The notes under the pieces are model-generated. The model was not told the DNA's origin. It saw only the letters and a program-made list of their open reading frames with translations, and did no database searches. Below are positions 1 to 11,999 of a stretch of DNA of 61,790 nt, in pieces. Where the stretch lies: assembly GCA_904063045.1 (NCBI GenBank), contig CAJFCJ010000124.1, forward strand, positions 27,233-89,022. Reading direction: 5' to 3'. Numbering within the stretch: position 1 is the stretch's first letter; each line of letters begins with the position of its first letter. The position numbers and the translations under genes were made by a program. This stretch comes from Dimorphilus gyrociliatus (lineage: Eukaryota; Annelida; Polychaeta; Dinophilidae).

Positions 1-3000
1 TTTCTGCAATAAGTTTAAGATATGGCTATCAATTTATGTTAAAATGTCCAAATCCATACAATTTTACACTTTGTAATATTTCAATAAAGAATCCTGAAAT
101 TCAGTAAATAAAAACAAAAAAGAAAAAAGATTTTTTGCGCAAATATCAACATGACGTATGGTTTCTTTTTTTATAGGAAAAGAGGCGATGTTATATTCAA
201 TATTCATTTTGTTTTAAAATGTAAAAATACTACGGATATTTTCTGCTTAAAACAATATTCGTATAGTTTTAACGATCATTGTTTCAAATTAATAAAAGTT
301 GATGGAAAAGTATCTATTGAGGAGAGTATTAACTTTTGTAAAAAGGTTAATGGGACATTATTCCATGTTGAAAATGATGTATATCCATTTTTGATATATT
401 TATTAAATATGGATAAGCTTGTTGATGATATTCCAGGAAGTATATTTTCATTTTATGTTTATAGAATTTCTTTAAAAAGAGATGTTTCTAATTAAGAAAT
501 TAGTATACAAAGTGATGAGAAAGGTAATGAACATCTCGTCTACAATGATAATATTCCGTACGAATTTCATGGTTTTACAATAAATTTTAAATCAAGGTAA
601 GATTTTCTCTTTTCTTTTATCTCTCTTTTTTTCATTCACACACACTCACACACACGCTCTCTGTCTCACTTACTCTCTTACTTTCTCCCACAGTCTCCCC
701 GACCCTCTCTGTCTCTCTCAATCTCTTTCTCTCTTCTTAGATATTATGATAGCTGTGTCTCAAAACATTTAGAAGAAGGCACAAATAACTATTTTACATT
801 TGAACAAAAGATGGCGTGCTATTATCTAGAGACTGTTCAATACGCTAAACCTATTCTCTATTCCACAAATTCTTACAAATGTGATTCGAAATTTTTTCAA
901 GAATTTGTTTGTAAACTTCCACGTATGACGTCATTTCCTTTTTGTGCGTGTGTCATTTTAATTTCACAAAAGAAAAAATACTCTTTGCAGATACTTTTCA
1001 GTTATCTTTATCATTGGAATTGGAAAATAGAGATTTTCGAGGATGCCCTGTGAATTTCTTTCATTGCGTTCGAGATAGTGTGTGTATAAATTCAATTAGC
1101 GTTTGCGATGGACAATACGATTGTTTTTCGGGGGAAGACGAAAGAAATTGTTCAAATATTCAATTATTCCACTGCAATTTTAGTCAAGCAATTCCCGTTC
1201 AGTTTGTTTGCGATTTCGTATACGATTGCCCAAATAAGATGGATGAAAGATATTGCAGTAGGTTACAGTTTCTAAGTTATACTAGAAAATTTTGGAAACT
1301 TTCTCTCAAAATCTTTTTTTTTGTGTTTTCAGAAACAAAATACTGCAATAAAAAAAATCGGTAAATATTTTTCTTTTTTCCTGCTTGGAAAATTTTTTCA
1401 ATGGAGAACAAAAAAACATTTTCAGATGCGAAAATAATCAATGCATAGATGAGGAATATTTTTGTAATGACGAAAAGAATTGTTTCGACGAAAGCGATGA
1501 AAAATGTACAATGAGACCAGATTTAAGGGGACAAAAATTCAAAATTGAATTCAATTCAGGAAAAGGTAGTCTTTAAGGTGGTTGTTGACTTAACGCCTCT
1601 ATTTTGATGCTATTTTTTCGGGGTAAAATTACGGGATTAAGAAATTCTTGAGTGTTTAGTGCTCACTGCAAAATTGCAGGCGTTTATCCACAACATCCAA
1701 TTACAATAGAGATTTTGTATAAAAGATTTGAAAAAATCATTATGATAATTTATCAGAATGCAAAAAATATAACAAATCATCATGCGAAGAAAAGTGTATT
1801 TCAGAAAATGAATTTTGTGATTTGCAAATTGATTGTATGAGTGGAAAAGACGAAGAAAAATCCTTTTGCGCTCGGAAAGATTTCAATGGAAAACGTTGTA
1901 TAGATCTTGAATATGAAGAGAAAACTGATGACAAATGTTACGTTGTTTATAATTCATTGGGAAAATTATTGACAAACATTCATTTCCCATTTTTTAATTT
2001 GAGAAACTGCAAAATAAAAAGGTGTAAAAGTAATTATTACCTTTGTAAGAAAAGTGAATATTGTATATCAATAAAACAAGTTTGCGATGGAATTGTTCAT
2101 TGTACTCATCACGACGACGAATTCAATTGCGGTACTGAACTTGAAACAGTATTTGGCGTTTATTAAAATTTCTTTTGTTTTAAAAATATAGATTCATTCA
2201 AACCTAGGGGTTATTTTAAATGTCGAAATGAGAAGACTTTTATTCCTTTAAATGAAATTTGTAATAGAATTGTTGATTGTCGAGGCGGAAGTGATGAATT
2301 GTATTGCGATATCGTCCATTCAAATTGTCCCAAGCATTGCCATTGTAGAATAGCTTATTTAATGGAATGCAAATTTCCAAATTTAATGAATAATTATGAA
2401 ATTAATCAAACTGAAATGGTACTTTCAAACTATAAACGACAAAATATTTCCCATATGCCAATAAATATAAAACCGGAAGTAATTGATATATTACTAGAAA
2501 ATCAATTAGTAACATCGCTATCATTTTATAAAAGTCATCTAAGTTTCTACGATATTTCCAAAATTTTTCCAAACTTAGTTTTACTTTCAATTGTTGATTG
2601 TAAATTTGTGGATATTTCATCAATTTTTACAAAACCATTAAAGAATCTTCAGCAATTGAAAATAAATAATGAATATCTAAAATTGGAAAAAAACTTATCA
2701 CTAAAACATTCGTTACTTTTACGAAAAATTGATTTTTCTTATTGTAAAATATTTTATTTTAGCAATGAATTATTTAAAAATTTAAATAATTTACAAACAT
2801 TTATTATTAATAATTCAGTAATTATGGATTATGATCTCAATACCTTCAAACCATTATTTGGGTTAAAGATACTTTTACTAAAGGAAACAATAGTACCACT
2901 ATTATATAAAAGTTCATTAATTAAACACTTGATTTCACTTGAACAGTTGTACAGTGAATATTTTTCATTTTGCTGTTTCTCTTGGAGATACTCGAATAGA

Positions 3001-4837
3001 ATTGAAAAGTGTTATCCAACTGCATCGTTATTCAATTCTTGTACGGATCTTTTAGACTTGAAATCACTTCGTTGGATATTATGGATTCTATCAACATTTG
3101 CATTTTTTGAAAATTCTATATCATTAATATTTCGTGGAATTATTAAAAGGAAACGAAGGAACTGGTTCCAGTTAAGCCTATCGTTCGGTGATTTATGTAC
3201 ATCAGTCTATTTGACAATTATCGCCAGCATCGACGTTTATTATAGAGGATATTATATTGAACACGATTTCACATGGAGAAATAGTATATTCTGCACAATT
3301 ATTGGATGGTTTTGCAGTTGGTCTATTCTAGTATCAGTATTAAGCTTATTATTGATAACAATTGAAAGATATCTTATCATTCTATGGCCATTTAAAAGAA
3401 TTTTCACACAAACTAGATCGCTATTTCTCGTTTGCTCAACATCCATAGTTGCCGGCCTAATTTCGATATTTCCGCTATTCATCTACGAAGTAAGTATTAC
3501 GCAATAATATTAATGTAAACAAGTAGAAAATAAGTATATTTTCAAATTGAGAATTACTACTCAACGAGTCCTGTATGTTTTACATTACACATGACTAGTG
3601 AAAAAGTAGAGGGTTGGGCATTTTCATTTATTATCTTTGGAATATTCATCTCCATTGTTTGTCTATTCATATTTGGTTTATACGTAAGAATATGGAAAGA
3701 GACTTTACTAGCAAAATCATTAATACAAAAAGATAAATTTGAAAGTCAGCAAAAGAAATTAAAATTGAATGCATTTTTTATTGTAACAACAAATTTAATT
3801 TGTTGGTTTCCAATATCAATTTTAGGTTTGTTTTGTATTTTGAATTTTAAAATTTTTCCTCTTCTTTTTCTTTTTCCTCTCCTTCTGTAGGAATTTATTC
3901 AGCATTTTTTCAATTAATTATCAAAAAAGATATCTATGTTGCCATTGTTCTTGTCATTCTGCCTATAAATTCAGTTATAAATCCTTTGTTATATACATTT
4001 AGAGATATAAAATCCTATTATTATTCATTAAAGAAGAGACGAATGGAAAAAATGTATAATATAAAATCTCTTTCTCTTCTTCTTTTCTCTTTCAATTTTT
4101 AATACTTTTCTTTTTTTCCGTCTATAAACATTTAGACAAAAGTGTGTCAATCATGCTTTGGAATCAAATTTAATGAGATGTAAAATACAATAATGTTGTT
4201 GGAAAGTAGCATTACCGAGAGAGAGAGAGAGAGGGTGGGAGGAGAAGGAGGAGCAGGAGCAGGACGGAGAAACAGAGTATGGTGTGCCAAATTTTTCTCA
4301 GAATAAATACAACTATAAAATTAAAATATGTATAAAAATAAGAGACACAGGGAATGCTACTCTCCAAGTCATCATTCATTCATTCATTCATTCATTCACC
4401 GTATTCATAGATTTAAACTACATCAATTCAAAAGAAGAGAAATTAACTACCTTCAATTTTTTAATTTCTATAAACAAATGGAAAAATACCAGTTCATTTT
4501 ACAATATAAAAAATATTTTTATACTGCTTAGAGATGTCTGTAAATTCTTAAAACTCTCACACCAATCGGATTTTTGTTTTAATAATGGAACTATTGATTA
4601 TTCAAATATTTATTTATTTGTTTGTATTGTTTGGCTTTTTATTTTTTTGAGTTTTTTTGAAAAATTTAAGACGGTTTGTCATTCTTTTTTCAGATTAGAA
4701 AAAAGAAAAAATGTTATATCTTAACAAGTAAAATGCTTGCAATTGCTAAAGAAAATTCAAAATCTAAAGATTTGTATAGTGTTGGTGATTTTACTAAGAA
4801 AATATTACAAAAGAGATCATATTATACTTTAAAATGA
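1..4837 (+). CDS. Receptor A: SRCR-like/CTLD/LDLa/LRR 7TM receptor (GRL101-like), 5' partial
   Basis: A multi-exon gene that enters the window in an SRCR-like segment (1-103). A C-type lectin-like domain follows in pieces (from about 174, 497-596 and about 740-924; Cys pattern and Y-S-F-N-D-H-C-F). LDLa repeats run from about 990 to 2300 with C-D-G and S-D-E/D-D-E calcium motifs; an exon begins at 2192. LRRNT (N-C-P-x-H-C-H-C) and LRRs precede the 7TM, coded by exons ending at 3489, 3552-3835 and from 3891. TM3 ends in I-E-R-Y, TM6 has C-W-F-P and TM7 has N-P-L-L-Y. Tail exons are about 4136-4179, 4411-4619 and 4694-4837, ending in TGA. Family knowledge: Lymnaea GRL101 combines LDLa, LRR and 7TM. 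The added SRCR-like and lectin modules imply a pattern-recognition ectodomain. The intron at about 1567-1756 was placed by alignment to receptor B. The ligand is unknown. Confidence 0.82.
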
Positions 4838-5020
4838 GTCATCTTTTCATGTTATTATTTTGAAACATTATTTAAAATACAAATTTATGACGTCATAATT
4901 ATGTTTGTTAAATTATTAGTATTTTTTTAAATTAGGTTACAAAGACTAAAAGTATCCTATAGCTTGTTATTAGTTTCAATAAGCCTCATCCTCTCAGTTG
5001 GAAGGTAAGAGAATACTAGC

Positions 5021-5027
5021 TATAAAA
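5021..5027 (+). promoter_or_regulatory. Possible TATA box of receptor B
   Basis: TATAAAA lies 71 bases before the chosen ATG of receptor B at 5098, and the TCATTCC at 5043-5049 could serve as an initiator. The spacing fits a core promoter. The base composition is AT-rich, so a chance match is possible. Confidence 0.35.
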
Positions 5028-5097
5028 TGTCCTTGACCTAGCTTCATTCCAATTATTATTCTATTCATACTCGATTCGTGTAGAGAGTTTGCATATT

Positions 5098-8000
5098 ATG
5101 GCATTATTTTATGTTCTTGTTTGTGTGACCTATTTTATTACTTTATCATTCACACCAGCCTCTTGCAATTGTAAATTACATAATAAAACTGTATATGCAA
5201 AGTATTTGGATGAAACTTTTTTAAAATACTCAATTAAACCATTAATTGAAAATGAAGTATCAATTTATGGAAAAATTTCTATTATCGTAAAAACTGGTAA
5301 AGAAATAAAATATCTCGCATTTGGTGTTGGTCTAGAGGCTATACATCATGAAAGATTATGCCAAATTCTCGGATACGATGATATTCATTTTATCGCCGAA
5401 ACCTGCGCTCCGGATGGCGGTAAAGATTTTTCAACAGAAGAAAAAAAACATTACCTTTTTTTATTTATAGATAATTTGTCATTAATACCTATGTTAGATA
5501 AGAAACGGGGAGATATAATGCTATTGTAAGAAAGGGGAGATGGGATAAGAAGGGTTTCTCCTTTCCCATTTTCTTTTTATTTCATCCTCAGCCAAAATAA
5601 TTCATTATTTCCCTATAGAAATTTTACTTACAAACCAACACAAAAAATTGGTTCATTTTGTCTGAAGTGTTTTAAAAAAAATTCAACATGTTCGTTTTTG
5701 TTTGTTTGTTTGTTTATAATTTCATTTATTTAAACTATATACTTAGTTATTTTTGGTGTTTTAAACAATGGAAATAACCTGTATCACCAATTAATTAGAT
5801 TTCAAAAGAAAACATTTATACTATTTAAGAAAAAATCGGATAGAGTTGAAGACGAGATTTGCGAAAAGAGTAACTTCTATAAAAATTTTAAAACTTCAAT
5901 GAAATTTGAAAAGGAAAGAATTTTTGTTCAAATTGTAAACAAAACTATAAAATTAAATTTTCAAACTGATTTAAAAATATTTAATGTATCGTCTTTTGAT
6001 TTGATTAATTGTTCAAAAAGTGAATTTAAAGGTTAAAAAAGATTTTTATCTTCTTCTTCTTCTTCATTCTCTTTCTTCTCTTTAACAGATATCTTTTTCA
6101 AACATATGCCAACATTTTACAAATTCTTTTTATTCGGCGAAAGATTAAACAACAGTTTGTCATATATTGTCATTTCAAAAACTTTTGGTCATATTCCATT
6201 CTTAATACCGGCGATGGTGGCCGAAAATACAATTTCAAAGATTCTATGTAGAATTGAAGGAAAAATTCCAATACCAGTTACAAATCCTAGAAAAATGTTT
6301 TTTAAATCTAAAGTAAGCGTTTTTAATTAAAAATAAAGAAAAATTGCCTAATCTCTATTTTAAAGTTTCTTGTTAGCAGGTGTCCAATGATGAATTATTT
6401 TATTAGAATAGGACAATCACCTATGTATCATTCATGCCATTGGAAAAATGATACATTTGAAGGATGTCAATTTCTAGATGGTTTTAAATCAGCTTACTCA
6501 TTGGCGATATTATGTTCAAAGAAACTTACCAGTTTTGTTGAATACATTCAAAATTCTACAATTTTGCCTTTTGTTTTTACATTTTCCAGATAACGATATG
6601 GTCTTTCTTTCGAATGGAAGAGAATTCCTACTTGAAAGCGATAGATTACATAAACAAGAATATATAGGAATAATTGTTTTATACTACAACGGAGAATGGT
6701 ATAAAACATTGATAAATGAATTTAAAGCCTACGAATCGACGGCAATGTGCAAAAAATTCGGATTTAAAAAAGGAACTTTAACGGATATCTTTATTGAAAA
6801 TATTGAAAAAGGAATTGACAAAAATTTATTTTCATTCAAATGTCCAAATTCATCAAACTATTTTGAATGTAGGATTAAAATTTTAAAAAAAGTGAAATTT
6901 AGTTTTAGTAAGAAAAAAATTTTTTTTATTTGACAAACAAAACTTTCATTTTTCATCAATTTTTAGTTGATAATGTAAAACCAACTTCTATTCGTTGTCA
7001 TAACGACGATAGTAAATATTTAAATAAATATATAACTGAATATATGGATTAATGCGAAAATACTTTTAGGTATTATTTGTCATCACTCTGAAGCTTATAG
7101 CTTTAGAGATCACTGTTACGTTCTACTTACTAGCAAAAGGAAAGTATCAATCAATATGGCGGCTGAATTGTGTAAAAAATATAATTATACATTATTTCAT
7201 GTTCCGAATCGAGCTGTTGGATATATTACTGAATTTCTAAACAAGAAAAAATCTTCAAACCTAGTTTCAGTTTCTCTACCCGGAAGTATAATTATTTAAT
7301 ATTTATTTGTATAATGTTGTTTTATATTCTACCCGTTTTCAGAAGTACACAAAATGAAAGATATAAAAGGATTTGAACACTCCGTCTATGAAGATAACAA
7401 ACCTTATTACTTTCACGCATTTATCATGCATTTTCAATCATTTTAAGTATTTTTTTCATTTAAGTGAAAAATTATATTGAATTTTTGATTTAATTAAAAA
7501 AACAGAATTTTGAGAAAATGTTTCCTTTTAGTAAATAAAAAACATCATAATTCTTATATGAATTTTGACAAAAATAACAAAGAAGGACGATGTTTCTACT
7601 TGAAATATTCAAGAAATTCACCAAAAATTCAACACGAAAATTATTTATACGATTGTGACAAACAATTGGAAACAAACTTTTTTTGTAAATCTGATTGTAC
7701 GAAGATAATGATTACGCTGATCTTTTTTTGAAATTCGAATTTTTTTTTTCTTCAGATGAATTTCAATTTTCACTTACAAAAGAATTGGAGAATAGAAATT
7801 TTATTTCTTGTCCTAAAAATTCATTTCATTGTATATCTGATAGTTTATGTATTAATTTAATAAACGTTTGCGACGGTGAATTGAATTGTTTCTCCGGTGA
7901 AGATGAAAGAAATTGTTCAGTTATTCAATTATTCAATTGCGATTCAACTGAAACAGTTCCAGTGCAATTTGTTTGCGATTTTGTCTACAATTGCCAAAAT

Positions 8001-8733
8001 AGAATGGACGAAATGAATTGCAGTAAAATTTTATTTCAACATTTAAAAAACAAACTTTTAAATTATATTTTTAACACAGAAAGAGAGAATTGCGATAAAA
8101 AGAAACAGTATAAAAAACACAAAAATACAAAAAAACTATTTAAATAATGTATTTAAATGCTGCTTCTAGATGTGAAAATAAACAATGCATAGATGAGAAA
8201 TATTTCTGTGATGATGAGAGAAATTGCTTTGATAAAAGCGATGAAAAATGTTCAAGTACTCACTATTCAAAAAATTCTAATATTTCAGAAAAAGAATGTT
8301 CTCAATACAATAAATTCACTTGCAATAATAAATGTATTCCGAAAAATAAATTATGTAATCTACAAAATGACTGTCACAATGGAGAAGATGAAAAACACGA
8401 CAAATGTCATCATCAATCGAATTTACTTCAATCTTCTAATTGCTCATTAATCAATCAAATAAATAAATATAAATGTCGAGTTGTTTATAATTCAATGGCA
8501 AAATTATTAACGAACGCACATTTACCTTATTTTGAATTAGAAAATTGTAATATGGCACGCTGCGAAAATAGTGAATATCTTTGTAAATATAGTGAATATT
8601 GTATTTCTATTAAGCAAGTTTGCGATGGAATTGTACATTGTACTCATTACGACGACGAATTTAATTGCGGTAATTATATTTAAAGAATTAATTAATCTTT
8701 CTTTTGATATAATGTCTCTTCCTGATTAATGTT

Positions 8734-8765
<32 letters not shown>

Positions 8766-11121
8766 ATTCTCTGTCGGAAAACAAAGATTCCTTCAGACCA
8801 AAAGGATATTTTAAATGTCGATCTAAAAATAGTTATATACCAATTAATGAAGTTTGTAATGGAATAGTCGATTGCAACAATGGAAGTGACGAATTATATT
8901 GTAGTGGAAACTTAAGTTGCCCCTATCCTTGCAAATGTCATTCATTTTCAATAGAATGTTCATTTAAAGTAGATGATGATTATATAATGAAAAGAAATTT
9001 CTCCGAAATTATTAAAAATGAAATCGTAATTTCAAAATTTAAAAAAATTAATATTTCCAATTTAAAATTATTAAAATTGAATATTGAAAGTACTCAATTA
9101 ACAACAACTTCATTATCATTTTACAACACTTTTCTAAACGATTTTCAAATATCAGAACTATTCCCAAATTTAGTTATACTTTCAATAATTGATTGTAAAT
9201 TGTTGAATTCTTCAACAATTTTTACATTTCCGTTGAAAAATCTTCAAGAATTACGAATTAGAAATTTAAATTTAAAATTATCAAAATCAATTTCATTAAA
9301 ACATTCAAAAAATTTAAGAATAATTGAATTTTCTTGGTGTGAAATTATTTATTTAAGTAAAGAATTGTTTGAAAATTTAAATAATTTAAAAATTCTTATT
9401 TTAAATAATTCAAATATTCTGGATTTTCATTTAAATACTTTTAAATCTTTAGTTAATTTAAAAATACTTTTATTAAAAGGAACCAGAATTCCACTTGAAC
9501 ACGTGTCATTTTTGATTAAGCATTTAAGTTCCCTTGAGCAATTGTATAGTGAATACTACTCTCTTTGTTGTTTTTCTAAAACGCGAAATTGTTGGCCATT
9601 GGCATCATCGATTCAATCTTGTACTCATCTTATTGGTTCCAACATTTTTCGATCCATTATTTGGACAATCTCTCTAATTGGTCTTGTTGAAAATATATTA
9701 TCTCTCTCATTTAGATTAGGAGTTGTATTAAATAATCATCAAAAAAGAGAATGGTTCCATTTAGGCCTATCATCTAGCCACTTGTCTACATCAATCTATT
9801 TAGTAATTCTTGCTAGTTTTGACTATTACTATAGAGATCACTACATGCAAAATGAATTTGAATGGAAGAATAGTATATCTTGTAAAATAATTGCTTTCCT
9901 TTTCATCTGGTCAATTCTGGTATCAATAACAAGTCTATTACTAATATCAATTGAAAATTATTTAAAAATTTGTCAACCCGTTAAAGAGTTTTTTACTCCT
10001 ACTAGATCAGTGATTTTAACACTTGGAATGTTTATTTTTTCAGCATTTGTATCAATCTATCCCCAATTGATTTATAATGTAAGCTCACTATTAAAGATAT
10101 CGAATTTATTGAATAAAAAAAATAACAATAATTCAAGGATTATCATTCAAAAAGTCGTTTATGCTCCAGTCTATTTAGTTCCAGTGAACATAGGGAGAGT
10201 TGGATGTTTTCATTCTTAATGTTTGGATTATATATTTCTTTCCTCTGTACCATAATTTTAGTTATATTTGTAATGGTATTGAAAAAAGAGAGCACTTGGG
10301 TAAATTCATTGAAAATTCAATGGAATATCAATGAATTTTTTATTATAACAACAAATTTAATTTGTTGGTTTCCAATTTCAATTTTAGGTTTTTATCATTT
10401 TTTGTTAAATTTCTATCTACTTTCTTCTTCTCCTTCTAGAAATTTATTCAGCATTCTTTGAATTAATACTTGACAATGAGGTTTATTTTGCAGTTGCCAT
10501 AGTGATAATACCAATAAATTCAATTATAAATCCAGTAATATATACATTGAGAGATATAAAATATTATTATTATTCATTAAAGAGAAAAAGGAGGGAAAAT
10601 ATGTAAAACAATTCAAAATCCATACCAATATTTTTAATTCTCCTTTATTAACATTTTACAGTGAAAAATGCATCAATGACGCAATGGAATCCAGTTTAAT
10701 GAAATGTAGAAAAAATGGGTCATTCTCTGTTTTTATATTTTTTATTTTCGTTTTTTCTTTTATAGATTTTAATTATTCAAAAACAGTTGAATTCTATTTA
10801 GTAGAGAGAAATGTGCTGATCTCAGCTAAAAACTGTCAAAATTCATTACAATCATTCTCAAATTTAAAATCTGTTAGAAATATTATGAAAGATTTAATTG
10901 AACAATTGATATTAGCTCATAAATGTCAATTCTCTTTTGATGGATTATTTGATTTAAATAGCCTGCATTTTCATGCAAAAAGTTTAAAAATACAAAAAAA
11001 AATCCTGAATAAGAGAAGGTTTGTATTGTCTTCAAGATATCTTGTTAATGCTAAGAATGACAGTAAATTCAAAGATATTTCTACATTTGGAATTATTTTT
11101 AAAAGTTTTATGCAAAAATAA
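5098..11121 (+). CDS. Receptor B: SRCR-like/CTLD/LDLa/LRR 7TM receptor
   Basis: Start chosen at the ATG followed by a hydrophobic signal peptide (MALFYVLVCVTYF). The first SRCR-like segment has L-C-Q-I-L-G-Y and the second (about 6600-6890) has Y-N-G-E-W with M-C-K-K-F-G-F. The C-type lectin-like domain spans about 7075-7710. LDLa repeats run from about 7780 to 8910, then LRRNT (S-C-P-Y-P-C-K-C) and LRRs. The 7TM is coded to 10078, from 10138 to about 10387, and from about 10440. The tail ends at a TAA at 11119-11121. TM3 has I-E-N-Y instead of E-R-Y, TM6 C-W-F-P and TM7 N-P-V-I-Y. The acceptor before 10138 was chosen because it restores an ECL2 matching receptors A, C and E. At 7441-7446 the lectin exon runs into a stop just before its donor, one T too many compared with paralogues. 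This is either a sequence error or a disabling change. Confidence 0.8.
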
Positions 11122-11999
11122 AATATTTTGAGATTTTTAATTTGTAAAATTTTATGGTCTACTTTCAATTTATCATAGTCTCATAAACAATATTTTAGGC
11201 TATAGAATTCTTCTTTTCAATATTTTTCTTTTACCTTTTTTAACGTAAAAGCCAAATGATCATTTACTTCAACATGAAATTCTGTTCTTATAAATACCAA
11301 AATTAACTTTAATAAAATAGACTGTCTCTAAGGGTGCTGTTAAAAAAATCCTGTAATTCAAAGTGTAAAATTCCTAATTGTCATTGATATTGACTTTGTT
11401 TTTTATAACTTTGAACAACTACTACTAATTTTTTTCAATATAGATGCCAATGTACTGCAATGAATTCCAAGCTTTACTATAGTAAATATTAATTTCCAAA
11501 AACATGGTACTGGCCTTTCTATCAGTAGTACATTTTCAATGTTGAGTGATTTTAAACAACATCTGTAGGGATTATATAAAAGATAAAACAATGATATGTC
11601 AGCTGAACTGAAACTAAAGACGTTAGTGTTATTAATCCTAACAAAGTTACAGAGATATTTAACAAGTAAATTTACCAAATTTACTCTTTGTTTGAACAGT
11701 TCAGTTACTGTTCATGTGAAAAATATATTCTATTAGCCAACGTAGGCCTAAACATTTACTTTGTAAATATATTCTACTACTATCATATTTTAATGAATTC
11801 GCATTAAATATATTTAAGTGCTATTTTACCATCAAGTAGGCCTATCATTTCAACGAAATGCACATGTTTTTGCCAACTGAAACGCAGTTTTTGTTAGATT
11901 ACCTCTTTACACTACTCAACATATGATCCTCATCGAACATATGAAATTTCCCATGTTAGTGCGAGATTATTTCCAATTAGAGAGAATGCATTTTCAGAT
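11122..11999. other. Intergenic stretch between receptors B and C
   Basis: AT-rich sequence with no supportable gene. A 91-codon minus-strand ORF at 11403-11678 has no recognisable domain and lies in AT-rich non-coding sequence. It presumably carries the 3' end of B and the promoter of C. Confidence 0.5.

Noticed and set aside
11403-11678. Minus-strand 91-codon ORF as a gene
   Set aside because: AT-rich, no domain, no paralogue, and no splice or promoter support.
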